Positions 28,052 to 41,598 of a stretch of 64,000 bases of DNA are shown here, one piece after another. The stretch's first letter is position 1. Each line of letters opens with the position of its first letter. The stretch comes from Typha latifolia (taxonomy: Eukaryota; Streptophyta; Magnoliopsida; Poales; Typhaceae): positions 21,540,704-21,604,703 of the forward strand of contig CM034099.1 of the NCBI GenBank assembly GCA_019914945.1. The letters are read 5' to 3'. The notes beneath the pieces were generated by a model. That model saw nothing but the letters and a program-made list of their open reading frames with translations. It did not search any database and was not told the DNA's origin. The translations under genes were made by a program, and so were the position numbers.

Positions 28052-30751
28052 CTAGGAAGATGAGGTCATGACCAAAATAGGAAAATATAATAGACATGTC
28101 ATCATCTATAGACTTGGTAGTGGTGGCCAATGGATGATGACACTGAATGAATGATATTTGTACCAACTGGTGGTTCCCAAAGATTGTCTTGGATGTCATG
28201 GTATACCTACCATGCATATAGTTTTATCTTTCATTGTTGAATCTGGAACGTTTGTTTACTCAAACTGCATGACTTATAATTAATATATTGTAGCTTTGAA
28301 AATTATGAAACGGAGGAATGATTTCAATGCATGCTTGCTTTGTCAATTACCTTCCTTTTTATATATGTCTAAAATTTGATCCAAAGCCTAAGATCATGCC
28401 ACACCAAAAGGCTGGCATCTGGCTCTGTGTACGCGCGCGCGCGCGAGAGAAAGAGAGAGAGAGAGTTACAATATTTTAAAAGGGCATGAGCTCTTTTATC
28501 AACAGGAAGGCTTTTAATAAAACAAGCTAACTTTAAAAATAATTTGTATTTCAGGCATCAATTGTACTATGGTTAATGATCTTAAGATAGATCCGTAAAT
28601 TGTGTCAATCCGATTAAGGCCCGAATAAGAGCATTCAACGAATCTAATAATTACATGGTAATAAATTAGTCAAGATACATTAAAATAAAATATGAAAGAA
28701 TCGACTTGATTTGACCAGTAGTTTGAATCGGAGTTTATCTACCCTACTCGACTCAATAATGATTCCTACTAGATCGATTGAGGCACAAGGATGATATGTT
28801 TTCACCCCAGTAAACACAACTTCTTATTACCCGATAAATAATAAGACCTCTTTTGCATGTAGAATAGGGTTAAAATAAGATTAGTAATTCCTATTTGTTA
28901 TTATCAAAATAGGTGATTTATTTTAAGAATAATTATTTATATGTTTACTAGTATTTTAGAGCAAAAATATAATAATTACCTTAATGTGATATAAAATGAA
29001 GAAAAAATGTATTTTATTTTCTTATGAAATTATGAAAAGCACTCTTTGATTTCATATAAATAATTTGATATGATAGATACCAAGGATAAATTAGTAATTA
29101 AATTAGTATGTGGTATAAGATGTAATTTGGAGAAATAGTATTTTAATTTTGAATATGGTTATAATAATATTTAGCTATTATTTTAGAATAAAAACTTATA
29201 TGGTGGACATACTAAAGTGTGTGTTATAATAATATATATACATATATGAAAGCTTATAAATCATTAATTACAATGGAAGAGATATTTTTATGGCTCCTAA
29301 CTTGTGCATGTAATCATGCTGATACCATGAAGCATTATACTCAAAAAAATATTCCCCACATATATACACATATTTATATGCATGCAAGCATATATATGGA
29401 ACTAGGAGATATACATTTCTATATAATAAGAAAAAAAAAAGAGACTAGATGATTATACTGATTACAATATGCATACATTCGCCTGACAATTAAGTTCGAA
29501 CTATAGAGCTAGTGATGAGGAGTTTATTAAAAGTGAGACACATGAAGAATCCGAAAGCCCTTCAAAGGGTCATGAATCCTTCTATTTTCCAGGGATGTAC
29601 AAGTTCTTGCCATCTTAGGAATTTTTCCGAATGAGAGTGTAATGACAAATGACTCGTATACTTTTACCCCTCAAAAGAACGACTTGCATACTTACCCTCG
29701 TTGCTTTTAAATAGATGGCCCATCTGTATATATTATCTAATAAGCTATATATCTGTCCATCTCTAAAAAAATTATCGATCTGAGAAACTTATTTGACAAA
29801 ATCATAGAGAATAATATTATATTAAGACGTGATTAGGTGCTTACCAACTATTTCTTAAAAACTAATATATAATCTTTGATAATTTTAATACTATAATAAT
29901 CATTTTAAAATGGTGACCAGCTCAGTTTGAGTATGCTCTCGAAGACAAAAAAAATTCTGGACCACATGAGGGAGGAAAAAGGAGCATCCTGATTAAAAAG
30001 AACAAAATAATTATACTATCTCTATATTGTTAAATAATTAGTTGATTCGATTAAAATTTTTTACTATCACATAATAACGAGTTAAGAATATATATCATGT
30101 CTTTAACACGCTTTATCACATGCAACTTCTAATACCAAATCTCTAAAAAAATTAACTTTGATACTATGTTAAAACTATGCATACTTTTCTCTAGTCAAAT
30201 TCTCTAAATCTAGATAATTGAACTACTTTTTTATTTATTTTGGAGAACCAATCTTTGATACTAATCAGGATCGAATTCCTATTATATTTTCTAAACTATT
30301 AATATTTGTTTATGTTTGTACTTTCTTCTCATTAATTATTTAAAAGTTATAGTTTTCAACTCATCATCCTTCCATGTTAGAGAGCGAATTTTTTAAAAAA
30401 AATTGATAGAAAAGCTGCATTGCTTCTCAACTATAAATTTAAGGAATGAGTGGTAATTCTGATATGAAAGAAATTTTATCAAAGTTAGAGAATATGTATT
30501 CATATGTTCTCTAAAATTTAGATAGAATATGATTTAGACAACGAGGGGCAAATTGGTCATTACAGTAAACCGTAAGATAGCTCGATGCCCAATGTGGGAA
30601 ATTAAAAAAGTGCGAAATCCCATACGTAGCTACGCGTCAGCGATCGATACGGTAGGCGGCGGGCTGAAAGCACCAAGAAATGATACAATCGACGAGGGAA
30701 AACGTGGCTCTGCACCACTATCCACAGCGAGGGAGAGAGGGGGAGAGGGAG

Positions 30752-30753
<2 letters not shown>

Positions 30754-30807
<54 letters not shown>
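30754..30807 (+). repeat. (GA)n microsatellite upstream of the MADS-box gene
   Basis: A 54-nt pure GA/AG run about 300 nt upstream of the MADS ATG. GA repeats in plant promoters and leaders can bind BPC/GAGA-binding factors; whether that applies here is inference. Confidence 0.8.
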
Positions 30808-30810
<3 letters not shown>

Positions 30811-30864
30811 AGAAATAGAAAGTTGAAATCCTCCTATTGGTAAATCCCGTACACCCCTTTCTAA

Positions 30865-30874
30865 TATAAATATA
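30865..30874 (+). promoter_or_regulatory. Possible TATA box of the MADS-box gene
   Basis: TATAAATATA at 30865-30874 is about 230 nt upstream of the ATG at 31104, with a C/T- and GA-rich leader between. A plausible core promoter, not proven. Confidence 0.4.
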
Positions 30875-31103
30875 ATATTGGATTGTGGAGGAGCCGCTGA
30901 TCTAAAAAAGGAAGCCAAATAGGAATCCCAAGTCCCAGTCGTTTCCCTTCCGGCCCTCTCTTGGGAAGAAAGAACGAAAGAAAGAAAGAAGGTTAGGTTT
31001 CCTTTTTAGATCTGTCCCTTAACTTTCTACTCCTCTTTGTTGATCGAGTTATTTTTCTATATTTGTAGTTGAAGATTTGATTCAACTCATTTGCTGGGGA
31101 ACG

Positions 31104-31305
31104 ATGGGGAGGGGAAAGATTGTAATCAGGAGGATCGATAACTCGACGAGTAGGCAGGTGACCTTCTCGAAGAGGAGGAATGGGTTGCTAAAGAAGGCTA
31201 GAGAGCTTGCCATCCTTTGTGATGCCGAGGTCGGCCTCATGATCTTTTCCAGCACTGGTCGTCTCTATGATTTCACCAGCACCAGGTTCTTCTTCTTCTT
31301 CTTCT

Positions 31306-31337
<32 letters not shown>

Positions 31338-34300
31338 AGATGTTATGATGTGATTTATTTGGGTCAAGGATTTTGTTCGTTGAAGGTAATTAAAAGGTTC
31401 GAGCTTGGGAAAGTTTGTTGATGCTTAGTTCATGCATCTTTCTGACTTAAACTTAACTCGTGAAGCTACTGTTTGTGATTTGGATTTTCTTTTGGGCTTC
31501 TTTTTCTTTCTTTCTTTCTTTTGTTTCTTTTACTGCTCTCAGACATCGAGGTATATATTGTGAAAAGGGTTTGATTTGAAGAGGATACTGCGTTACTGTT
31601 ATGACGAAGACAACGTATGTCTTGGAGATTTTTGTTGTTGGTTTTGTTTTTTTTTAAATAAGATAATATGGAACAAATCTTGGCTTTGTCTCTTCTATTG
31701 TATTTTCCTCGTCTTTAACATCTAAACCATCTAAATATGATACTGGAGCTCATGATTAAGCATGAGTTAGGGGAAATAGTACGTGTTTAGTTAGAGTGTT
31801 AGGTAAAAAAGAAAAAGAAAAAGAAAAAGAAAAAGAATATATAAAAAGGACCTGATGGACTAGATTAGATCTACATATTTCTAACTGCAAGATCTAATCT
31901 TTCATAATTCCGTCGACATGAAGATATCTTTTGTCGTGTGGTAGGTCACTGCGAGAAATGAAGTTGCTATTCATTATAAACTAGAAATTAAAACAGTGTA
32001 AAGTTATCGTCGACTAAAGCCTTGCATTGACGACTATTGGATTTGTTGACAATTTATGAGGTAGCTAGCTTTCAGTATTCAAAGATGATGAGAGTTATTT
32101 CTATTATGACCACATTGAAAATGTCTTGAGTCGTTTCAAAAGCTTTATATATGGATAGACAACAAATGGAGTTCTTTTGATTCTTTTTGTCTTCATCTCC
32201 TCTCATGTCAGATAAATACTATACAAGGCTCTCTCAATGTTTGTGATTTATTATTTCCTACATTTGAATGAATACTCCAACTCTTATAATTTAAGAGAAT
32301 GACTTATGTTTAATTTATTGACAGCATGAGATCTGTGATAGAACGATACAACAAGGCAAAGGCGGAGCACCAGCTGAACATGAATGCTACTTCAGAGGTC
32401 AAGGTACTATATGGTCAAATATATCTTGTGATATCGATAACCGAGCTTATAACCGTAGGAAGTAGCTCAGGGCGCCATTCCCGTACCATTACTAGAGTCA
32501 AAACACTTGTGACATCAAAAAGTACTTAGCTCTAGTGACACAAAGCATGTGAAGAAATATAAAAACCCTAAAGAAAGAGCTGCAACCAACACCACTACAC
32601 TAGATATACATAGCTTTATCTAAAATCGGACTATGTCTACCGGCACAGGAGAATATTCTACATGTAAGTACGAGTGATCTCACTTTTGTACTATCATAGA
32701 CATACATAGTATGATTGTTAAAATAATCACAGTCTGCTCAAGTTCGGCTCCTTAAGACAAGATCAAGCTCGACTCGAATGGAATTGATTCAAGCTTGATC
32801 GAGGAATCATGCTCAAAATTATTTTTGAGTTGAGTTTGATCTTGAATCGGCTTGATCAACTTAGGCTTGATAAGACTTAAAATATTAACATTATACTATA
32901 TAAAGTCTCATAAATTCCTATAGTTATTACTCTAAGGTTAGAATGATTAGAAATTGGAACTAATATGGAGATATATGTTTGATTGAACCAAGGCTTATTT
33001 TAAGCTTGATCATGCTTGATTTAGGCTTAAATCAATTTAAGCTTGAAATTGCTTATTGATCGGCTCAATTAAGCTCGAGTCTAGCTCAAGATCGAAATTG
33101 CCTCGTATTGAAATTATTTTATTTCAAGCTTGATCCTAATTATTGGCCCAAAAGTATTTTTAATTTAAGCTTGATCAGAATTCGGCTTAATTAAACTCGA
33201 TTCTGTTATATTCTTATATACAATATGCCTAAAGGAAATTTTCTTGCTTACTATCTCTTAACCAAATTTGCTTCCGGAAGCTTAATTGGGGATCCTGAAC
33301 TAGCAAGAAAACCTAGAGAGAACATCTAAAATCTCTCTTCTCGACATTAATAAGAGAGAATAAAAAAGAAACCCTCTCTTGCCTATCAACCCTATTATAC
33401 ATTTGGGTTACTTATGCGCTCTTACATAGATATTTCACTTAACCCAAGCCACATGTGTTAAGTGTCTAAACCAATATAAATAACTCCATGACTTTATTGA
33501 ACCAACCTAAAAGAGTACTTCGTTAGATGGTGAGTTTGATATCACAAACTCAATTATCTCCACCTTGATAGCAAATTCACTATCTTCGTGCCACCTACAA
33601 TCTTTATCCTTGCTCACCTTGAAACCTAGATAAGTAAGGTGTCATTAACCTTCTCTTCTTATAAAGGCTTCATAAGCACCCACAACCCTTTCGATGAGAA
33701 TCAACGTCTTCCTATGTTATCATAGCTCTGTTGTTGCATGAATCTCTATTACTATTGCATTCCCAATAGCTTATATAAATTTCATACCTGGATAGCTTTC
33801 ATGTCGACCATTGCATTTTTTATATATCTTCAAACTCCACCTTGCTACGTGATCTCCTTGAAGTATCAACTCATTCTCTTGCATAACCTACACCATTCAA
33901 ACTCTCTTTAGTTGTCTTTTTTTCAGTGTTCATGCAAAGCAAATCTTCCTCGGTGCAAATTAGATTTATGACTAACTATCACAAATTTGTAACAATATGC
34001 ACAACAAAGTAATGGCTTTATCCTCATCGTCCATATCCACTTAACCATAGGAGAACTAGGAGTCTTATTTTATCTTTAAAAAGAACGACCTTCTCTTTAA
34101 GAAGACTCGGTTGGTAACCCTTAACATTTGGTACATGCTCTCTAGCTTTACCCATATGTTGAAGACTATCTTCTCCCCTAATGACTTCAAGGAGAACCTC
34201 CTCCGCTAAACACGAACGAATGCTAGACAATGTCTTCATATCTATTATATCCAATTCTTCAATAGTCATCTTCTACGCTATATTTCCTCTATTAGACATA

Positions 34301-37300
34301 GCCTTGTGTTGACTTTGTAGCACTAGTAGACCTTGTTCTTCTCATCAAATTTCTTCATCTTAAATTGACCTTTTGCCTTAAAAGGTATTTCATATCACTA
34401 TTAGAACCAAAATTCTTATAACATCAAAATACTTAGCTCTTGTAACACCCACCGCCAAGATGGGTGTTATGCAAGTATGTGAAGAAATATGAAATCCTAA
34501 GAGAAAAAACTACAAAGATAATAACAACACGAGTTACGCATGGTTCATCTGAAATCGTCCTGTGTCTATAGGCACGAAGAAAAAATATAACACCATCAAG
34601 AATATCATATACAAATAGAGAGATCTCGCTTCTCTATTATCACTAATATACAACATTCCGATAGGAATATTTCTTGCTTGACCCTCCCTTAAACAAATCC
34701 ACTTTCAGTACCCTAGTCATCTGAATATTTCTTGCTTGACCCTCCCTTAAACAAATCCACTTTCAGTACCCTAGTCATCACCTCCAACCAAGCTAGAAAC
34801 GTTGAACTAGTAAGAAGACCTAGAGAGCAAATTCTCAATCCTCTCTTCTCTACTCTAAGAAGAGAGAACAAGAGAGAAACCCTCTCTCGCCTACTAACCC
34901 TGCCATACATTTGGGAGGGCGACTGAAAGAGGTGTGTGACTAAGGAAATGAGAGAAAGAAGAAAGGTTCTTATATATACCTCTCACTTAACCCAAACCAC
35001 ACGAGTTAAGTGAATCTAAAATAACATAACTTACTCCATTAATTTATTAAAATAAACTGAATAAGTACTTGGTTTTGTTTGAATGGTAAATTTAATATAA
35101 CAAACCCAATAATAACTAGTAAGTTTTTATATTGTCGAAGTGTTCCTTATCACATGGCATGATACCAAGTCTTGACAAATTGCTGATTGTCGTACTACTG
35201 CCTCAGCTGCTGAATAAAGTTAGTCGAGTCTGCCCGATGCTCTTATAAGTATGACATCAGTACTTAGTTCTCTCTTTTTTTCGTTTTGACTGTGAAAGTA
35301 GCTTGCTATATGGTTTGACTCATGGAAAGATAGTGATAGAAGATATTTCACATAGAAAACGAGAGGACATACCATATGAAATGACATGTATCAATGTGCA
35401 TATTTTTATCTTTGACATATCATCTATCAGCATCTGAATATATGTTGGAGTACATTAGGAATTTACGAGGTTCTCTTTTTATTGGTCAAGTCAAGAAGCA
35501 ATTGAATCCAATGAACTTCATATGTTGCCAATCTGTTCATTAAAACTTGTGGTGTTGAAATTCATGTGCTTTTGCTCAAGTATTTTTGGGGGTAAAAATG
35601 AAAAAAAAAAATGGAGCAGGACGAAGAAGAAGGATACTACTGTTACTCTTTGAATGGAGCTAACTGATAAGGATGTTAATTTTCCATCTTCCACTTAAGC
35701 GTTTCCATCAAGTGAGGAAAAATGACACATAATAGAATTCATCATTTTCAGCTTTTAGTTCTTGCGAACCGTTCGAGTTGATTCTTTCTGACTTTCTCCT
35801 GAATAAAATAGGCTGTAGTAGTCTGACACAGATCTAGCAAAAGATGTAGGGCCTAGAGAGATGCCAATCTTTGTTTGTCGAACCTACAGGTGAGGAGAAT
35901 ATTCCATTGCTATTGGCCTAATATGAAAATGGCTGAACATTATATCGTGGAAGAGGGACACAACTTGGTTAGGGTTCGTTTATACGAGGAAAACAATGCT
36001 GTCCATAGAGAATTAGAGATGGCGTGAAAGAATCACTTCACTTCTCCACAGCTTCTCGAGTTTTGCAATGAGAGTCTAGCTTTTGATTTTGTTAAACGTG
36101 TTCATTTTGCCACACAAAAAGAAACTCTTTTAAACCAAAAGGACTTTAAACTCTCGTTTCTCGACAACTCTTTATTTAACTTTTTTTTTCATTTTTCTCC
36201 GCCCTTTCCTGTATTGATTTGATCAACCATAAAATTCCAACAAAACAACATAGCTTGGAATGCCGTATATTGATAGAAGACCAATATGTTGCATGCCTCC
36301 TGGCAAACAACCGACATCTCGTGCTCTCTAAATCATAGCTGATGTCTAGCGATATACTGGGTTTTAGACCATATACTTCTTACAAACATCTAGATTTTGA
36401 GCTGTGTTTAGAAGTGCAATAGCAGACAATTTATTCCTCTGACTATCAAATCTCAAGGGCTGCCATATTAGTGGAATAGGCGGGGTTAGTTTATCCACAG
36501 TCAATTCGTTTCGCTGTTAAATCTCAAGGATATAAAAGATAAATTACTGAATAAAAGTTACAGTCCACCTCTTTTATGTTACTATTTATCTTAGGACAAG
36601 GGAGAAAAAGTTTTTTTGCTTTTTGGTTTAGAATTGCCCACAGCCAGCCCCTTTGTCTCCTATTCCAAACTAAGCCTCAGGGTTTCGTGCCTCATTGTCA
36701 GCTCAGACAATCCTAGAAATCTTGAAACAGTTGCCTTAAGGCCAAAAGGTTTATCTATCAAGTTGAGATTCACATACGATTTCTGAAGAAATAGTGCTAA
36801 GCAGTAGGTATAGGACTCTAAAAGATATAGTAGGCTTTCATCCCTCCGTAATAATCTGTATACTCTAGTTAATCAATATTACTAGCAGGTCATTAAAGAG
36901 ACGCCAGTGGTACCTTCCATTTCATCGAAGAGTAGGATGTGTTGTTTGTTAGATGCATATAACTAGCTACACTTCTACATAATGCATAAGTTGCATTTCT
37001 CATTGGGCAACCATTCATATCGATGTCATTGAATACATGGATAAAATGGCGACGTAGCATGGACCAACAGATCCTGTCTATTTGAACTGCATATTTACCT
37101 CAGATAATTAACTTTAATACACTGAAAGTGAAAATAACAGATAGATCTACAATCAAAGGTTCAACAAAAACCTGATCAAGAATAAAAAGCAGACTCTAAA
37201 GTTCAAGCTAAATCAAACAATATGCTCACATATTCATCTGCAACAAAAATAAAGGGTACCAAAATCTACTTCTAATGAGAATATTGACTCGACACGAATT

Positions 37301-38066
37301 GAAGATAGCAGTGGGGCGAGCACCAGGAGCATTCACATTTTGGTCCACCAGTACATTATGTACCCGTCTAGACGAATGTGACCCAACTTCATATAAGAAC
37401 CTGTTTAACAAAACTTCTGAAGCAACTCACACTAGGTTAATCATTCAATTTATCGAGTCAGTACATGCAAAAATTAAACGGGCTAAATTCAAAGAAATGA
37501 TCACATAAATCACTTCATAGTGAAGTAATCCACCAATAGAAAAGAAGTCCAATTTATGAGGACAGGCATGTGATAGAAGTCAATTTAGAGCATGGGGGTC
37601 ATATAATGAAAGCTTAGTATTCAAATGAATTAATACAACGATGTAAATAATAAAAAGACTAGAGCTTAGTATTTGCAACTTATTGTCTCAATCCAAGTAT
37701 GTTATAGTCAACAGGAGTGTTTTCTTCTCTTCACATACACACACCATAGATCAAACTTCAATATTGTCGCATAATTTTGTATTTACATTGCCCCTACGTA
37801 CTACTCACTCCACCCAATCCGTGCGCGGCCATCACCTAGCCGAACGGAGCCAGCCAAGAGCAACTCTAGTGCTCTCAGCCTTCCCCTTAACTTATCTGGC
37901 TTCTCTAGTCCCTGGCCACCTTTCTCCTCACTTTCCACGAGGTTAGGGTTTATAAATATTATCAGTCCTTGAACTATTGAAGTAGTTTATTTAACAAAAT
38001 GAGGAGTCAAGTCATACTTAGGGTAGATAAAACTCTGACATGTCGCGGCACTTGCTGGCTGTGTCG

Positions 38067-38110
<44 letters not shown>

Positions 38111-41100
38111 GGGAGACTATTCACTTTCACCTTTCATCACTCGTCGTTGACGACCTCGCCGTCATTGCTCTTCACCACCTCATCGTTGTCCAAGCTAGAG
38201 GCGTCGCTCGCATCGGCGCCGTAGCTTAAGTTTTTATCCAAACCTGACAACCTGACCCATTTGCCCTTCTTCCTCCTCAAGCTAGGGCTCCGATGCGAGC
38301 AATGCCTCCAGCTTGGACGCCGACAAGATGGCGAAGAGCGAGGACGATGAGGTCGTCGAAGTGCGGGGATGGCGAGGTCGGTGAAGTGCGGCAACGACGA
38401 CGTCGGCAAAGTGCGGCGACAACGAGGTCGATGGGAGGAGAGGTGCCATGCGGCACCCCTCATGCCACATGCCGGTACGCTGCCGGCATGGCTATCGTTG
38501 CTATAATTATTGTGAAGCTGAAACTAACAAACCTACGTTTATAAAATTACAACATTTCTTTAATATTTCTAGTCTACTTTTCCCTTTGGGAATGCTGTGT
38601 GTAAAGAAATGTATTCTATTTGTTAGTTCATTTAGTTCAATTCCATCAGCTGACTAGTTTACTATATAAGTATATATGTCTATTTGATGTTCATACTAAT
38701 TCAATTAGAGCCTTCAGTCAAGCACAGCACTAGGATGCATATTGGGGCCGACCACCTTATTTTGATCCAATTGGGAAAGTTGTCTCAATTTGGAATACTT
38801 GTTGGCTTCTAATTTGGGTTGTAATAACTATTATACCATACACACTTCATATAGAGTAAATAAGATTTATTTCCAAATAGGATGGGTCATTATAGCCTAT
38901 TAACTATTAAAAGCACCTAAAGTCCCAAATAGAGAGGGCAGTCTCGGATCTTATTGCAGTTGTTCCGATTTCTGAAGTTCCTGCAACAAGATCACACCAT
39001 TTTATGCATGAAAGTGAAGAAGAGACGTGGTTTCATATGAACTGCATCGATCTATTAGGTGAGACCTAGATTTGTAACCTTCACAGAAACTACTCTAGTA
39101 AAAATTTCCTGCTTCCCTAAACATTGTACTGTAGAAAATTATCAATTTTCACTTTTCAAGTCCCTATTTCCTCTAATTGTCCCACTATTCAATCATAATA
39201 TTTTCCTAGCAGCAAAACATTAAACTTTAATGTAATCAGATTTGTTTTGTTGGATCTGGGTTTTAATTGACAAGTGACATGATCAGTTTATACATATTAC
39301 ATAGACTTTAACAGATAGTACATATGACTGACTTTCTTGTCTCTTAATTTATTAAATCACTACTTTGATCTTGTTTTCAACCTTATGTTCAATTATCATT
39401 TAGCAAACTTTTGGACTTTTAAGGTATATCTGTAGGCCTCTATCTTAAGCAGCAAGGGATGGAACAAAGAAGACTTTCTCCATATAGCAGAATTTCATAA
39501 TTTAAATCTTTAAATTTGTCTTTTCAAGCACCCTCAAAATAGCCTACTTTAGGACGCAAGAAGTAAAATAAAGAACCACACCATAATATTTTTGTTGTGA
39601 TACAGAGCCACAGACAGGTGAATATATCGGAGACTAAGCAAATAGCTACCTTATGCTACAGAGTAATATGTAACTACTTTAATAAGGTGAAGAAAACAAA
39701 AAATCAGAAACAAACAGACTTCTGATTTGTTATCACATAATTTCTTATGTGTAACAATGTAGTCTTAATGCTGTAGTCCTATAAAATCCTCTCTTTTTTA
39801 AGTACTTGCATGTAAACTCTATTTAGTTTGCATTTGGCAGCACATTTTTATTTCTCTAAGGTGACTTCATTCATGTTCAGATGATGCAAAAGTTATAACT
39901 ATTTCTTTATGTTACCACTAGTTCTGGCAAAGGGAGGCAGCAAGCTTGAGGCAGCAACTGCATAACTTGCAAGAAAATCACCGGTATGATCATCACTTGA
40001 GCCTACAAGAAATTCAAATAACATTAGTCTGCTAAACATTCAGTGCAGAAATAAGTAATGAGGCAACACAGTTATGGAAATTTTCACAACCACTAATTTC
40101 ATGACAGCATGAAATTAGAGGCAAGAATCCTGAATAACAACCAACAACTGATCATATTCATACTTCAAAAGTAAACTATAATATGACTCAAAGTTTTATA
40201 AACTAAGAGAAAAGGTTTATCCTAATTAACATAGCTCCTCAAGAGTTTTCTTTTTTGAAACTGAGAATCATGCTTATGATAACACTTGCAATTGACCAAC
40301 AAATTGCAAAGCTTCGTGCGTGTCATGGAACCTTAAGGCGCTCATTAAATAAATTATCTGCCTTGTGAGATAAAAATAAGAAATATCATGCGCGACATGA
40401 GTAATATTGTAAAATATCAGCTGCATTCATCATTCAAAATATTGTCCTACAAGCTAAGATATTTTCATATATTTGTTTCCTAATTGATTAATATTCAATA
40501 ACATAAACTGCCAATTTTTATAGCTGTATAGTATATTGTTTCCCATTCAAAAATGGGGTATGCAGTCATCATATAAGACACCAGAAATGTTCATCGACAC
40601 CCTAACCTGTTCTGCTTTCTTCCTACTGAACAGCTGAAAAAAAAGGAAGGATATACAATATTTCTTAATAGCTCTTGCATGCCTAGATTTACTAAAATTT
40701 CAGTCAGTTCAAACATTATAGAGACTATCTATAGGATTTGTCTTAAATGTGTTTATAGTTAAAAAAAAACTCAGTCGAGAGCTTTTTGCAAGACTAGAAT
40801 GCTACATCATAAAAGTCAGACAACAATCATTAACACCTACACCGCAGATACCAACCAAGGTATAAGTATAACAGACCACTTCATAAGGACATAATATGAC
40901 ACATCTTTGACAATCCTGGCAGGCAGTTGATGGGAGAAGAGCTTTCTGGCCTAAATGTGAAGGATCTTCAGAATTTAGAGAACCAGCTAGAAATGAGTCT
41001 ACGTGGTGTGCGAATGAAGAAGGTTCTATTACGCTTTAGTTCTTCTGCCACTGTGTTTTTTTTAAAGATTACTGATGCAGTTGAATTTCAATTGCAGGAC

Positions 41101-41598
41101 AAAATTTTGATCGATGAAATTCAAGAATTAAATCAGAAGGTTCGTCAACTTATTTTATCCTCCATCTCTTATTTTAAGTCATAGGTTTGCTGCATGTGAG
41201 TTGCCTAATTACGTTTGGTTTCATCACAGGGAAGCCTTATTCACCAAGAGAACATGGAACTCTACAAGAAGTTAAACATTGTTCGTCAAGAAAACATGGA
41301 ATTATATAAAAAGGTAATTGATCAAATTCAAACATATTTCAAACCTAACAGAAATGTTAGCAAACAAATAAAATTTAAAAAAAATTATAATGTGAAATCA
41401 TAGTTGAATACAAGTTAACCAATGAATTCTGGATGTCAGATTTATGAAACAAGAGATGTAAATGAATTCCAGAGAGGTTCAGTTATCCCAGGCAATTTTA
41501 GCATCCCGGATGATGCAAATGTTCCTGTTCATCTGGAACTAAGCCAGCCACAACAACAAATAGATGGAGTGCAATCAGGAGTTCCAAAACTAGGGTAA
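31104..41598 (+). CDS. MIKC-type MADS-box transcription factor, AGL17/ANR1 clade (MADS23/27-like)
   Basis: Exons: 31104-31285, 32325-32403, 39922-39983, 40923-41022, 41098-41139, 41230-41313, 41440-41598 (708 nt, 235 aa). Lengths 182, 79, 62, 100, 42 and 84 nt are typical of MIKC genes. MADS domain residues 1-60 open [20 protein letters not shown] and contain [20 protein letters not shown]. The I region has [14 protein letters not shown], and the K domain has [36 protein letters not shown] and a doubled QENMELYKK. These mark the AGL17 clade (rice MADS23/25/27/57, Arabidopsis ANR1), tied to nitrate response, root growth and tillering. Exon 3 carries a perfect miR444 site. Intron 2 is 7.5 kb and holds a copia remnant. 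The frame ends KLG-TAA at 41596-41598, whereas family members usually end KLGLQL. A donor (AGG|GTAACT) overlaps that stop, so a short final exon may exist. AATAAA at 41836-41841 could end this form. Confidence 0.9.
32730..33200. repeat. AGCTCG-type element nested in the left copia LTR
   Basis: The tract is missing from the right LTR copy. It consists of words such as gctcaagttcggctc, aagctcgactcg and cttgatcggctcaatt, the vocabulary of the family at 8374-9093 and 60970-62066. It must have inserted after the copia element. Confidence 0.5.
34665..34780. repeat. 58-bp perfect tandem duplication inside the right LTR
   Basis: The segment beginning gaatatttcttgcttgaccc at 34665 recurs at 34723. 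Both copies read through to ctagtcatc without visible differences, so the duplication is recent compared with the LTR divergence. Confidence 0.8.
38030..38505. mobile_element. Foldback, GA-repeat-bearing element related to 61434-61792
   Basis: The segment has a (GA)n run at 38070-38107. Two inverted arms follow, about 38188-38217 (ccaagctagaggcg and ctcgcatcgg) and 38289-38317 (ccgatgcgagc and cctccagcttgg). The right end reads gccggcatggctatcgttg, whose reverse complement matches the left terminus of the element at 61434 at 16 of 19 positions. The left limit is uncertain. It lies in MADS intron 2. Confidence 0.5.
39937..39957 (-). ncRNA. miR444: Mature miR444 / miR444 target site on the opposite strand
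   Basis: Minus strand 39957 to 39937 starts TTGCTGCCTCAAGCTTGCTG and ends C, identical over 21 nt to a known rice miR444 isoform. A second known isoform, starting TGCAGTTGCTGCC, fits minus 39962-39942. On the plus strand the same bases lie in MADS exon 3 and encode EAASLRQQ, so the MADS mRNA is a perfectly complementary target and cleavage would fall in the K-domain start. Confidence 0.92.

Larger units (their letters stand above)
25079..30540. other. Gene-poor spacer between TAF2 and the MADS-box gene
   Basis: AT-rich DNA without any recognisable exon. It holds an AGCTC-rich repeat (about 25925-26262), a (GA)n run at 28013-28048, a short alternating CG run followed by GA near 28428-28465, and AT-rich stretches. 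Short open frames here (for example minus strand 27651-27463, built on a GGAGAT repeat) have no family resemblance. Confidence 0.6.
32480..35108 (-). mobile_element. Degenerate Ty1/copia LTR retrotransposon in MADS intron 2
   Basis: Two diverged LTR copies lie in the same orientation, about 32480-33552 and 34390-35108. They share tracts such as gaagaaatat, acatttggg, cacttaaccca and, at the right ends, caaactca/caaaccca. Read on the minus strand, the 3' LTR is preceded by a purine tract (CAAGGTGGAGAT) near 33560, the usual copia polypurine tract context. A minus-strand frame at 34269-34024 reads [20 protein letters not shown] then LAEEVLLEV, matching the copia gag (UBN2) pattern of alternating L/I around SxIRxCLAxEVL. 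No protease, integrase or reverse transcriptase remains: the interior is only about 0.85 kb. The left LTR contains an AGCTCG-type insertion (about 32730-33200). Confidence 0.7.

Noticed and set aside
40927..41184. 85-residue frame starting inside the MADS K domain
   Set aside because: It is MADS exon 4 and 5 read through the 75-nt intron between them; the spliced model has normal MIKC exon lengths.
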